64,000 bases of DNA from Caenorhabditis remanei (taxonomy: Eukaryota > Nematoda > Chromadorea > Rhabditida > Rhabditidae). Position numbers and translations under genes: made by a program. Numbering within the stretch: position 1 is the stretch's first letter; every line of letters begins with the position of its first letter. A model generated the notes under the pieces. That model made no database searches. It was not told the DNA's origin and was given only the letters and a program-made list of their open reading frames with translations. Positions 45,324-58,300 of the stretch are shown here, piece by piece. Where the stretch lies: contig NC_071332.1 in the NCBI RefSeq assembly GCF_010183535.1, positions 18,786,001-18,850,000 on the forward strand, in the 5' to 3' direction.

Positions 45324-45724
45324 TAGTTTTTTAAAATTTAATTTTTTGCTTATCATGATAACTCTGGCGAATGCTCAAACCATTTCAAAAACCTTATATT
45401 GGACAGATGAATTCTTCCAAACTCATGACTTTACTCATGCAGCGAGCACGTCAAGTTGTTTTTTGAGTTTTCTGAAATGTGAGCGGTCCAGAGAGTTTCA
45501 GAAAGCTGTCGCGCTCATCGTTCATCGACTGCCCCTTTTTTGAGCCAGCAAACATACGGAATCCACCATCTCACGACAAGAGTTAGATGTGCAGGTGCTC
45601 TCCCTAATGATGTTTGTCTTCCCAGAGCGCACTTCACTCGCGTCGCGGTCGTGCGTTGCGGTCTCCCCCCAACACCACCAGACATTGATTCCTCATCTCA
45701 TTTGTACCCTCTCTCCGTAAGAGA
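45324..45724 (+). promoter_or_regulatory. Upstream spacer of F-box unit 2
   Basis: A repeated F-box upstream unit: ACTCTGGCGA, CATGCAGCGAGC, GAGCGGTCCAGAGAGTTTCAG and AAGAGTTAGATGTGCAGG recur at 46,855-47,040 and, partly, 48,300-48,507. Shared conserved upstream sequence argues for tandem duplication of a promoter-gene unit. No extra gene is seen. Confidence 0.55.
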
Positions 45725-46700
45725 GGGACGACTCCTTTCCCTCTCTTACGCCTCCCAAGACTTGCACTGACTCCTGTTTTCCAACAAATGAAAACAAGTG
45801 AATTGTGAGTTTCCCTCTTTTTTTATTCCATCCTTCATTTTCAATCGTTTCAGAATTGCGTTCTCGCTTATTTCCAAAAGAGCCAAAAATTTGTCAAAAA
45901 CCCTTCGCAAAATATCTGTCGGTTCCATCAATATAACTGTTAGGAGTCATTATCCTCGTATCACAATTAATTTGAGAGACACATCAGTGGGGCTCAGTTT
46001 GTACACGGAGAGAGGGGGCCAGATGTGGGCAACAAGATGATTCAAAACAAAACGATTTCATGTGAAAAGGGGTCTCTCACTGTCGCGAAATTAGTAGAGC
46101 GAATTGCTAGCGTTACTAGTTGTGAATCGCTTGAATATGTGGAACTCAGGGGACCTCTACAACTAGAAGTGTGCGATACTCTCTCTCAACTGACAGAACT
46201 CGGGACATTAGCCGTCATGGAAGACTGTTCGGATAGTTTCGCAAAGAAAGCTTTTGAAATTGTCTCAACAGTTACCACGGAGATTACATTGTACCGAATT
46301 CCATTTGAGAGCAAAGAAGAGTTTCAGACATTTCTGAAGAGCAATTTGAACTATTTGAAGATTAACTCAGATTTCTCAATGTTCACTCTTGATCACCTTC
46401 TAGTCACAAACGCACTCAAACTGAAATTGAGAGAAGTCATGTTGAGTGTCACAGATATTAGTCAATTTCTTACAAAGTGGTTTCACAGCAAATGCAACTC
46501 TCGACTAAAACATCGGTCATTGTGCACATTGGGAGGTATCAATGAAACGTGTCTTCGGAAGTACTGAAGGCTGTTCCGTTTCCAAGAGACCGAGAGCGAA
46601 CGTTCCAGTACTCGAAAAAACTGGACAAGTCATCAGTATCGTTTTCTGGAGGATATGATATCGAAAGAACAGATGGGAAGAAAGCCACGATTGTATTTGT
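45725..46700 (+). pseudogene. F-box (FBA_2-type) pseudogene
   Basis: It aligns along its length with the intact gene at 47167-48191. Lesions: the initiator ATG is replaced by GGG (45725-45727); two extra G bases in the run at 46013-46017 shift the frame; a one-base deletion near 46,553 shifts it again, giving an early stop at 46565-46567. Exon 1 ends at 45804 and exon 2 starts at 45854 after TTTCAG, as in the intact gene. An AATAAA signal remains at 46820-46825. Confidence 0.85.
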
Positions 46701-47166
46701 GACCTTTATCTGACGGACGTTTGGCGGTGATACGCTGTCCTTTGCTTTGTTTAAAATGTAATGATTGATTGAATCTTTATTCATTTCTTGTGTCGTGCAA
46801 TGTTTCATTGTTTTGATCAAATAAAGTCATTTTTTTATTTATGCTAATCATGAGGACTCTGGCGATTGCTCAAACTCATGCAGCGAGCTCGTCAAATTGT
46901 TTTTTGAGTTTTCTGAAATGCGAGCGGTCCAGAGAGTTTCAGAAAGCTGTCGCGCGCATCGGTCATCGACTGCCCCTCTTTCCAATCTGCAAACATACGA
47001 GTTTCACTTTCTCTCGACAAGAGTTAGATGTGCAGGTGATCTCCCTAATAATGTTTGCCTTCCCAGAGCCCATTTCTCACGCGTCGCGGTCGTGTATTGC
47101 GGTCTCTCTCCGATCTCCTCAGACATTGATTTCTTCATTCACTTCTACCCTCTCCCCACTAGCAAG

Positions 47167-48191
47167 ATGACGACTCCGTTCTTTCTCTTACGACTTCCAA
47201 GACTTGCACTGATTCCTGTTCTTCAACAAATGGAGCCTATTGATCTGTAAGTTTTCATCTTTTTTTTGTTCTATCCCTCATATTCAATCGTTTCAGAATT
47301 GCGTTCTCGCTTCTCTCCAATAAAGCAAAAAATCTGGTAAAAATGTTATGCAAAATAACTGCCGGTTCTATCAATGTGGTTTTTAAGAGTCATTATCCTC
47401 GTATCACAGTTGTATTGAGAGATGATACATCAGTAGGGCTCAGTTTGTACACGGAGAGAGTTCCGGATGTGGCCAACATGATGCTTCAACACAAAACAAT
47501 TTCATGTGAAAAGAAGTCTATCACTGTCGCGAAATTGGTAGAGCGAATTGTCGACGTTACTAGTTGTCAATCGCTTGAACTTGTGGTTCTCAGAGGACCT
47601 CTACAACTAGAAGTGTGCGATACTCTCGCTCTACTGACAAAACTCAGTAAATTGACTATCATGAGGGACTGTTCAAATTGCTTCGCAAGGAAAGCTCTTG
47701 AAATTGTCTCGACAGTTACCACGCAGATTTCATTGTGCCGAATTCCTTTCGAGACCGGATATGATTTTCAGACATTTCTGAAGAGCAATTTGAACTCTTT
47801 GTATATTTACAGTTGTTTCTCGAGGTTCACTCTTGAAGACCTTCTAGTCACAAACGCACTCAAAGTGGTATTGAGACAAGTCAAGTTGAGTGCCAGGGAT
47901 ATCACTCAATTTATTACAAATTGGTTTCACAGCAAAAACAACTCTCGACTAGAACATCTGTCATTGCTTGTAGACGAAGTTGTCAATGAAATGTGCCTTC
48001 CGGAAGTACTGGAGGCTGTTCCATTTCCAAGAGACCAAGAAAGAACGTTTTTTTATTCAAAACATTTGGACTATTCATCAGAATCGTTTCGTGGAGGATA
48101 TGATATCAAAAGAACAAATGGGAAGAAAGCCACAATTGTATTTGTACCCGGTCACGGAGTGACATTTATCGATTTTTACGTTTGGCCGTGA
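47167..48191 (+). CDS. F-box protein, FBA_2 (F-box B) type, intact
   Basis: Two exons: 47167-47246 and 47297-48191, joined across a 50-bp GTAAGT...TTTCAG intron, giving 324 residues. Residues 1-42 form the F-box (FFLLRLPRLALIPVLQQM, then LIAFSLLSNKAKNLVK). The remainder resembles the nematode FBA_2 associated domain, ending in a GGYDIKRTNGKKATIVF strand and a C-terminal VWP. F-box proteins of this expanded nematode class bind Skp1-like adaptors and are believed to present substrates to SCF ubiquitin ligases, possibly in defence against pathogens or selfish elements (family knowledge; the substrate here is unknown). ATG chosen because it starts the F-box and matches the relative at 22268. AATAAA is at 48282-48287. 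This is the only intact host gene wholly inside the window. Confidence 0.88.
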
Positions 48192-48507
48192 TACTCTGTT
48201 CTTCGCTTTGTCTTTAAATGTAATGATTGATGCGAATCTTTATCCATTTCTCATGTCGTCCAAAGTTTTGTTATTTGATCAAATAAAGTAATTTTTATCT
48301 TGATGACTCTGCTCAAACCACTTATGAACCTTTTTTAGATAAATGAACGCTAGCAAACCTAGGACTTTATTCATGCATCAAGCCCGTTAAACTGGTTTTT
48401 TGAATCTTCGGAAATGGGAGCGGTCTAGAGAGGTTTGGGAAATTATCGCGTGCATAACTATCGTGCATTCTCGAGTCGGCAAACATACAATTTTCACCTT
48501 CTCACGA
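48192..48507 (+). other. 3' end of the F-box gene and spacer of the next unit, cut by a Helitron
   Basis: Contains the polyadenylation signal at 48282 and then the repeated F-box upstream unit (GAGCGGTCTAGAGAG, AAACATACAA, CTTCTCACGA). It ends at 48507, where the CTAG of a short A Helitron starts. The expected continuation (GAGAGTTAG) is what follows Helitron B2 at 22122, so both Helitron arrays sit at the same position of an F-box unit. Confidence 0.7.
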
Positions 48508-50242
48508 CTAGCGTCCCCCGCCTCCCGGCGGGCTCCGCAAGACGGGGCTTCGCCCCGTGCACGGTTCATGGCAAGTTTTAAATTCAAAATATTGAATTGC
48601 CTTTTAAAATTAAATTTTACTGGAAATAGTACAGAACACTGCGTTTATATCATCTGGAAACTGTTAGAGTGGTCAACGTTTAAATTATTTTTTCAAATAA
48701 TTTACATTCTTTGAACAATCGTTGAAGTTTTTTTTTTCAAATATTCAAAAAAGTTCAAAAAAAGATTCACAATTTATATCTCAACAGCAATAATAACAAT
48801 AAAAAAACTTTTTTTTTTAATTTTTCAAATTCGAAGTTTTGAATTTGAAAAAATCAAAAATCTTTGTCGAAATCTCAGTAGTATTGAACAGAACTGTTTG
48901 GATTATTCCCGATCCAAAAAAGCAACAAAACGATTATAAACAGGAACTTCCCATTGACTTAATTCCCTAAACTTCACGTTCTAAAGTTGTAAAAACCATT
49001 GCTGAAAGATTTGTTCTATTCGAAAATCACTTCAATCCAAAAAGTAAAATAATTCTAAAAAAGTTTAATAATAAATTTTTAAAAAGTCACTCATGAGAAG
49101 ATTCGAACCATCACCTCACAGATTCTCACCCCCGCCCACTGCCACTGCGCCACCGACGCACAGAAAAACTCGGTCATTGAGGGAATAGAAAAAAGGGGAG
49201 CTCCTCGCAGCAGTACAATGACACATACAATGACAAAATTGTCAGTGTATTCGAAAAAATGTCAGTGGAGATTCAGGTTTCTCCACAGAATCGTCCGATA
49301 TCAATATTTTTTGATCGGACTTTTTGGTTCCATTAGATCTCCAAAAGTTTAGATCGGTGTCAAAAATTCAGAGCGATTCAGTGAATCCTGTTCACAGGAC
49401 AGCGTATAGAAAAAATCCCCACATGACCGAAAAACCACGAAAATCACAAAATCCGGTTTTTTGAAAGATTTTTCAACTAAAAGTATCTTGAATTTTACAT
49501 GGTTCGATAGAGTTTTTTTTTCTACACATTTCTTTTTTTTCGGATCCTGAAATTTCTCAAATCCGGGCGAGTTACAGCCGGTGAAAGTTTTGGGCGGAAA
49601 AAGGGGGATCGATCGATAATTGTTCATTTTTCGACTGTTTTTTGAGTATAACTCGATTGCATCACTTCCAATTTAAAATCTGCTTTTTTAGTCACCTCCC
49701 CCATGCCAAGTTTCATAACTGTACCAAATTTCAAAGCTCTCGGTTCAATACAACCCGAGATATCGAGAGGAAAGTAAAAAATTCGGGAAAAAAAGTTGTC
49801 CCCCTTCTTTTATGGTCATAAATCATAATTTTCCAGATTTCCAAATAATTTTTACATGTCTCGATAGCCAGATGTTTAGAGATCTCAAGTCCGAAAAATC
49901 CCCCGGAAATGTTCAAAACTGGCGCCGTACGAAGCAGGAAACGGTGAAAATAGTGAAATTCTCAAGCCATTTTTTTGAGCGAAAAAAGTTGCTCTCACTT
50001 TTGTGCTCATAACTCTCTCCCAAGTGCTCCAAACCCACCCCCTGTTGGTCGCCACCGGCGCCCCAAGTTTTTGTATCACCTCAAAAAAGAATTTTTTGGA
50101 AAAGTTGAGAGCAAAGAGAGTTATTAAAAGAAATAAAAGCGGTCAAAATTGTGGACATTTCTGTCGACATTTTTTTTACCACAAGCTCCGCCCACTCCAA
50201 ATCGGCACGCTCATACTTACGCGATTTAAGAAGAGGGGCCGA
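48508..50242 (-). mobile_element. Short non-autonomous Helitron, A type (copy 2)
   Basis: 1,735 bp, the same length as 22714-24448 and apparently identical in sequence. CTAG is at complement 48508-48511 and 5' TCGGCCCC at complement 50242. The tRNA-like module is at 49081-49164 (A box complement 49142-49152, B box complement 49099-49109). No gene. Confidence 0.85.
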
Positions 50243-51576
50243 CTAGCGTCCCCCGCCTCCCGGCGGGCTCCGCTAGAAGGGGCTTCGCCCCTTGCGCAGT
50301 GCTCAGCAAGCTTTGAATCAGATCGCTACGGCCATTTTGAAGCAAGTTATGAGCATTTTCTATTTTATGTGACCCAAGCAAACAGAATTTCATTAGCTTT
50401 CGAATGGTAGTAAAATGAAGGTTCTACGACAATTTTGAGCCGAGTTAAAAAAAAACAAAAAAATTGGACCAGCCAGAAACTCGAACCAAAAACCTCCCCA
50501 GCGACGCACCGCAACACTGCTACTGAGCCACACACTCGTTGGCGTGTTGCCACCCAGATGGCGTTTAAGTGGTGGGAAGAGGCACGCTTGCTTCGACTCG
50601 ACCAGTTGTCTCCTTTCAGAAATGTTCTCCAAAGTTTGAGACCCTATAACTCGGGTCAAAATCAATATTTTTTAAATCTGTTTTTTTCTCCCCCTAGATA
50701 ATTTTCCTGGCTAACACATATCAGAAAACCGTATTAGCCGGACAGAAGACACTCCAGAGCTAAGCGATATAAGCGAAAAACACGTTTTCTCCACAGCTCA
50801 GCTCCCACTGGACCGTTTTGGCTGAAACTTGATATTCCATTAGATAATTCCGATTTGACCAACATATCAAAAAATCAAAACATTTTTAGTACAAAAAATT
50901 TTCAGGACAGCAAAAATAGTCCGGTGGAAGCCGACTTCAGCAAGGCGTTTTTTTCTGTTTTTCTGCAGTCCACCGGCCGTACCGGACGGTGGGTGATTCA
51001 AATTAGGAATTTGACGTAAAAAAGTGATTTCTCGTCGAACAATACGTCTAGTAACCAAGTTATATTAAAAACTATCGGGTAGAACTCGAGATAATCGAGG
51101 TGAAGAAAAAAATCGAAAAATCAAAAAATCGAAAAATCTCTCAAAATAAAAAAGTTGCCTCCATACTATCGATTATAACTCGTTTAGAAGTATGGAATCT
51201 CAAAAAGGGGGTTCTTAATAAAAGATTGCCCCGAAAATTTGCAATCGATTAAAAAAATAAAATCAAAATTTCATCGAGAATTCGGAAAGTTATGAATGGC
51301 TCAAGTTGCGGACAAAAATTTGGACATTTTTAGTCGTTTTTTTCGCCGAATTTTGAGCATAACTCTGCTCTTTTCCACCACAGTAATATGGAATTTGGCA
51401 AAAAGCAAGAAAAAGTTATTAGCTAAGAAGCTAAAAAAAAATTATTGAAAAATATAAAGTTTGAACAAAGTTACACTGGCCAAACTGAAAAACAAAATTG
51501 TAGACACGCGCTTAAGCCCCGCCCACTTTTTTTCCCCCCGCCATACCTACTACCCATTGGGAAAGAAGGTGGTGGA
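50243..51576 (-). mobile_element. Short non-autonomous Helitron, B type
   Basis: A 1,334-bp element from CTAG (complement 50243-50246) to TCCACCACC (complement 51576), placed without gaps between an A-type element and Helitron B3. The tRNA-like module is at 50457-50540; its A box carries one change (TGGCTCAGTAG, complement 50520-50530). The 25 bases after AAGCTTTGAAT (near 50,318-50,330) differ from the other copies. No gene. Confidence 0.85.
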
Positions 51577-51856
51577 CTAGCGTCCCCCGCCTCCCGGCGG
51601 GCTCCGCTAGACGGGGCTTCGCCCCGTGCGCAGTGCCCAGCAAGCTTTGAATTTTTGTTCTACGACCATTTTGATGCAAATTAATTTACTTTTTTGATTT
51701 TATGTAACCAAAGCAAGCAGAATTTCATTAGCTTTCAAATGGTAGTAAAACCAAGTCTGTACGACAATTTTGAGCCGAGTTATAAGATTTTGAAGTGTAG
51801 AGGCTGGGGCGCCGCGAGGCACGAAGCTTCTGAAGTTTATCAGTCCACTATCACCC

Positions 51857-51943
51857 TGTGGGGACACATTTGGCTATCATCTTGTGGGGACATCTCTGCG
51901 AGTCACCATGGAGCAACTGTGAATCTACCACCTTGTGGGGACA
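51857..51943. repeat. TGTGGGGACA repeats in the B3 3' region
   Basis: Copies at 51857-51866, 51883-51892 and 51934-51943, conserved with B2. Confidence 0.6.
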
Positions 51944-52093
51944 CATGTGACTAAGGCTGACACTGCTGTTTTTTTTTCTCTTTCTACGTAGTAATGAGAA
52001 GAAGGCTCTGGGAAAAAATATTTGTATGCAAAAATAGACTGTAATTATTTTTTAAGTTTTATTATTCAAAATAAAAATCTACAATAAAAATAA

Positions 52094-52320
52094 ATACAAA
52101 TAAAACAATAAATACAAATAAAACAATAAATACAAATAAAACAATAAATACAAAAAAAACCAATAAATACAAATGAAACAATAAATAATATTAATTAAAT
52201 TTCATTTAATTCTATAACAAATATTCTATAACTATTCTATACTATTCTATACTATTCTATACTATTCTATACTATTCTATACTATTCTATAACATTCTAT
52301 AACTATTCTATGTATCTATA
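52094..52320. repeat. Two minisatellites in the B3 3' untranslated region
   Basis: About five copies of the 18-bp TACAAATAAAACAATAAA unit (52094-52193) and six of ACTATTCTAT (52231-52290). Both arrays are longer than in B2. Confidence 0.75.
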
Positions 52321-52351
52321 ACAAAAAATCTATAACAAATAATTAAACATT

Positions 52352-55300
52352 TCAAATTTTCACAAAAGCTAGAAGAGTCGCTACGTAATTTTCCAAATCC
52401 ACATCATATTGCTCGTGCTTCTTTTTGTTGTCACTGATGCAAACCATGCCATCTTCTCCTCGCACCCATGCTTGATAATGTCCGCTCAGTCCTCCATCGC
52501 TCGAACTGTACTCAGCAAACGCTTGGAACTGGTAGAATTCCCCAAACATTGAAACGACTGTGTTCACATTGAGATCCCAGAATCGTTTCATGTTGGGGAT
52601 GACAGTTACAAAAATTTGCGAGCCGTTGATAATAATCTTCGGTTCTGTCCACATGTCCTTCGCGTTGCATTTCGTACAAGGAGTGTCCAAGTGTCTCATC
52701 TCGTAAATATCATTGAATAGATCCTCGAAGTTGGCATCTTCTGACATCTGGACTTCAATATGTGTTGCAGCAGTAGCGTTTCCGTAAGAAGCTTCTTCAT
52801 CGCATGATCTGCATTTGGTCTCCGGTGCGTGCTCCATCTGGATTGTGGTTCCATCTTCAACAGCCAGTGCCCTCATCAACATATCAAAAACTTCTACCAG
52901 ATCCTGTTGACCAGTGTGGAATTCCGCTGGCAGTGTTTGACGCCACTCTCTGGCGGAGAATGTTTCTTTTCGAAAGATTCGTCCCAATATGTTTCCAAGT
53001 GGCCTGTTTGGATGTTGGCAATTTACGTACTTCTCTCGAACCTCCGGGCAGTTGTAGAGAATGTTAACAATGGTGTTAATAAAACAATCCGTACCATCTG
53101 TGTCCAGCAAGAGATAGGGAAGATCCAGTCTCTGTGGAGCAAATGGGGCCGCTCCAGAATTGTTTCCAACATTCGAAACAACATCACTGCTCTTCTGCAC
53201 TGGTTTTTTGTTGAAGATTTTGAAGAATCGTTGCAATGTCGAAGATTTTGAAGATTTGGTGATTTTTGAAGATTTTGGAGCCATGTTCGTTTCATCAGAT
53301 GTTTCGGAATCGATGGATTTGGTTGGGGAAGTTCTCGTGACTAATAAGGTATCGGCTGTTGTTTTCATAGATTCGAGTGTGGTTTTGATTGGCTCATCTC
53401 GCAAGACATCCCTATAAACCACATTCCGAACAAGAATTCCACCGCCGACTATGTTGTCATATCCTTCGGTGACTCGCTTGGTATGCCACATCCTGAAGTC
53501 TTCTGCTCGTTGCACGCGAGACATTGCGACATATAGTTGTCCGTGAGAAAACACGGCGGAATGTACTAAGAGTCCGCATCTTGACAACGTCTGACCTTGA
53601 CTTTTGTTAATTGTACAAGCATATGCCAATCGGATGGGATACTGTAAACGTCTGAAGCCACATGAATTCGCACCATTTCCAGTTGGACACATTATCATTC
53701 GATGCAGGAACACAGTTTTCGGCGATTTCGAAGTAGGAGTGTTGACGGAACAGAAGATAACCTGAGAAATTAATCAATTAGTTAGTGAAATATGATTGGA
53801 GAACTTACATCATTTCCAAACGCTTCAACAGTCAAACGTGTTCCATTACAAAGACCCTGTTCCACAGACAAGTTGCGAAGGAGCACAACTTGGGCTTTAA
53901 CTTTTAGTCTCAGCCGATGTGGTGGCATACCTGATGGAGTTACAGTTTGGAACACGGAAACATCAGCTGTGAACCCTGTGGTCTTATCAGAAGTATCAGT
54001 CGAGAAAAACGTTCTAACCACTCCATCAAGTTTGTCGAGAATGAAGTCATTCATTCGGAGAGCAGTTTTATTGTCAATAGTGAGGAGGGCAGCCGTTTTT
54101 GTTTCTTCGATTTTGTTGACATCAGGGAACACCCAATCGGCTAACGCTTTATCACCGGCTCTCTCAACGAACTGTTCGGGAATATGTACCATTTGACGTT
54201 TCTCATCGACATAATTGGTTCCATTACCAATATGGAGAATCAGCTTAGCATATTCTGGATCGTTAATGGCACGCTGATTTTCTGTTAGTTCGAACTTCGT
54301 CATCTCATCCCACAGAGTACTGGTTTTGAGAGTGTAGTCCGAAACTCCATGTCCTCTGACACCTTCGACGATAGGTAGAATCTGGCGCCAATCTCCTCCC
54401 ATAATGATTAAAATTCCGCCAAAAGGTATATCAGCTTCACCTTTTAGAATTCGAAAAAGAGCGTCGACCGCATGAATGATTCGTCTGTCGGTCATGCAAA
54501 CTTCGTCCCAAATTATGCAATCAAGTAAACGGAGTGCAGCTGCTGAAAAAATGAGAAATTGGTTAGTTATTCCATTGATTTTCTAAATTCCACTCACCTT
54601 CTGATCCTTCCGCATCCACTTTGCAGACCATACGATCTACGACTTCCAGTGGAATCGAAAACTTCCGATGTGCAGTGCACCCATCAGGTAGAAGACATGC
54701 AGCAATTCCATAGTGAGACACGCAGGCAACAGATTTCTTTTTTGACATCAAAATGTGGTGAATGGTTTTGTAACAGAACGTTTTGCCTGTACCTCCTGCT
54801 CCACCCACATAAACCATTCTTGATTTTCCCACAACGTTCACCAACTTGAGCACTCCGGTAACGAATTCTTCCTGTTTTTTGTTCAATTTCTTGAACATCT
54901 CTCTTCCCTTTTCTTTATGTTCGTTTCGGTTGAGATGGACGATATTCGGATTGTCGACATCGTCTTCTGGGCGGAAGTTGGGCAAGTTATCCTTGTCGTA
55001 CTCTTTGTCCAGTTCGAAATCGCTCAATTCCATTCTATGACGTGCAAGAAGAAATTGGATATGACGGAGTGCATGGGCGATTCTCTGAGCGTCGGACCAT
55101 GTATTATTCGTGTTGATGAGATCTTTCCAATGGAGTGTCCAAAGATTTTTTGGATCAGATGGGGCACAATTCAGAAGAATACTGGCGAAAAATCGTCGGC
55201 ATTCTACAGGGATTCGTAGTTCAGCAATTTCCGTTAATGCGAGATCCCACTCAGTATCTCCGTTCATAAGTCCACGGGCACGAGCAGCTTCAAGACACGA

Positions 55301-58300
55301 TTCATAAACTGTTCCTCGATAACTTCTCAAATCTTCCCAACATGTCGGTCCTCGCACAGCTTCAGCCAGAATACGAGTGGCAGTTCGCTCGAGAAATCTG
55401 GGCTGCGGTGGTTGAATGCGGCCAATTATCCGATGAGAATAATCTCTTTCGCGAAGAATGAACTTTTGTGCTTTGGTATCAAACTTATAGTATGATGACA
55501 TTTCAGACAATGTTAAGTCAGTCGTAGAGATGTCATCAGTTATTTGGTCGGGGTTCTGATTAGCCTCGAACCAAGCATTCATCATACCTTTGGACTTTTC
55601 TTGGCACATCCTTCCAGCTTTTGCGGCATCAACTCCTCGAACAGTGTACATTGGTTCTTTGTTCTCTTCGTGGATGAAGGCTTGGTTAACGATATGAGAT
55701 GAACCGTGCATGTGGCGACCAGAGAGCCTCCAGATTGCCTCAGGCGCTGTCATTGCCGACAAATCCAACATATACGTGCAATCATTGATAGCGATGTGGT
55801 TTTCGGTCACTTTAACACCGGCCGCTTTCATTGTTCTGATTGCTTGTTCCTGGCGTTCTCTGACTTTTGCTTGATTGAGATTTTTTGGAACGAACACACA
55901 GCCATCTAAGGTCATTGAATCTGACGCCTTCGATCCTTTCACGTTCTTCTCCGATGCTTCCAATAGAATACGATCCGCTCCTTTGTGGATATATTTGAAA
56001 ACATACTTTATGGATTTCAGAGAAGAGACGATTTCGACATTGATGTGGCACCCATGCTTCATGAGTAGCTTCCTGCTGTGGGGAACGACGTAATCACTTC
56101 CGGCAATGACTCTTCTTCCTTTTCTCATGAAAATGAAGACGTTCTTTCTGGTTCTCCTGTATTTTGGATACTCATTATCACAGAGTACGGTCTCGTCAGA
56201 AAATTGTTTCGGAAATCCTTTAGTGCATGTCCTCCAGTGAGATTTTTTATCCTTCATACAGTAAGCGTCGTTATCGTGCTCGCATGGGGCGTGAGTCATC
56301 ATGTCACGAACCAGATTGTAGTAACGAAGATCCTGAAATATAGTGTTTGTATAAATAGTCTTTAAAAATTCACTTACATCTTCATAATTAGGACTGTTTG
56401 TGTCTGTCGGAAAGTCTGGAACTTCGGCGGAAATAATTTCGTCAACTTGCTCGGCGGTAGTTATAGATACTTCCAAGCAAACCAGCTGATGAATATGAGG
56501 CATACCGCGCTGTTGAAACTCCACTGAATAATTGTGCCACCGAACTTGACCAAACATTCCAACTTCTCTGACCACTTTTCCGTTCATAGATGACATTTTC
56601 TTCTGCTTTCCAAGAACGTCTTCGAAATACACTTCGCTCTTCACATCAAAAACTCGTACAATTATATCAGGAATATCTGCCCACTTGCAAGCTTTCATCA
56701 GTGTTGCTCGTTTAATTTCGGGCCATTCAGGGTTTCCAGTATATGTAATAAACAAATCAGGAGGTCCAAGCCGATTGGCAATGGTCACGGCACTCATCAC
56801 CAGCTCACGCTGATATTTGCTTGATCCAGGTACACTTGACGGTATTGTGACCAGAGAGCCGATTTCCAACAATCCGCGATAGTTTTCTTTGACCATTTTG
56901 GCGAGTGTCTTCATCATAGCACTTTTATTAGTTGCTCGTGGAATTTCCAATCGGTTGTAGGCAATCGCGTTCATTCTCATTTCTTTGGCACGAAAGGCGG
57001 TGTCAATAACCCACAATTGTCCAAGAGAACCAGCTTTTCCTTGATATCTGCTTTCAATTCCTGGACGATCTTGTATGTTATAATAGACAGTTTCCGAGAT
57101 GCTTGTATGTGTTCTTTGACCGAGCTGTAACAGAAAATTTTGTGATAATTGCAAATAAGTTTGAAAGTTACGTTTTTAACATGTCTTCCATCATTGTGAC
57201 GTCCTAAGGCATGCGATTCAGCTGCATGTTCATCTCCATAACAGACATCCTCCATTTCAAAATCTCCAAAGTTGCCATCATCTATTTCATTGACAACGGA
57301 TTGTCGATTCATCCCTTCATCGTCCGATGGAACATCAAGGTCATCCATATTATCCATGTCATCAGCTTCAGGGCCTTCGAAATTGAAAGGTGCATCATCG
57401 TTTTGACCGTTATCACTGTCGTCATTGATGCTTCTGTCAGCGAATGAGATATTTGCATTTTCGTCGGTGACGGATGGTTCATTCACAGGATTATCGCTGC
57501 TCTCCGAATTGTGAATTGGTGAGAGTGATGGCGCGTCTTCGTAGTTATCAGTTCCGTCATCATAACGACTTCTGTAAGGGGCTTCTTCTGTTGAGTCAGA
57601 GTTTCTATCATCGTCGGATCCGAAAGGATCAATGTCCAATAGAGGAATGTCTACTTCTCGCTGATCTCGATCAATTCTTGCGTACCATTCTCCATCTCTG
57701 TCGTCTCTCGTGATATTTGCCTGTCGCCCAGTTTCAACACCTGTAGGATCGTTCTGCATATCTTCTAACTCACCATATGCAAGAATCTGCTCATCGTCGT
57801 ATCTGAAAAGCAAAGGTTAAGGACTTTTCTATAAATTTGAAAGAAACCGTAGAGGATCTTCATTTTCCAATATGTCAGACTCGTCGCTTCCAATTTCATT
57901 CATATCGGTCGCGTCAGACTCCAAATTCTCGTTTTCTTCTTCGCTGAAAATATTGTTCATAAGAAACTATAAAATTAGACACTGATTTACATTTGAGATT
58001 TGCTCTTCACTCTTCTATATAATTCTCTCAAGTCAATTGGAGTAGAAGGATCATCGAAATCGAAGTAATCTTCAGGATGTTCTCCACGTTCCTCAATGTC
58101 TTCAATTTGTTTTTTGAAACGTTGTTCATAAACTAAACGATCCGATTTCTTTCCAACAAAGCGCTTATACTTTCTCAGTGCCCAACCTCCAACACCATCA
58201 GGGAAGAATAGTGGATAACACATAAGGTCACACATATCTGAATAAGATGTAATAGGTCGAAGTGGTTTTTTGAGATCAGCAGGATTTCTCGGGTAGACAT

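Noticed and set aside
54563..57154. An 863-residue continuous frame in B3 read as a fused Rep protein.
   Set aside because: The same intron with good splice sites is present as in B1/B2; B3 merely lost in-frame stops in it.
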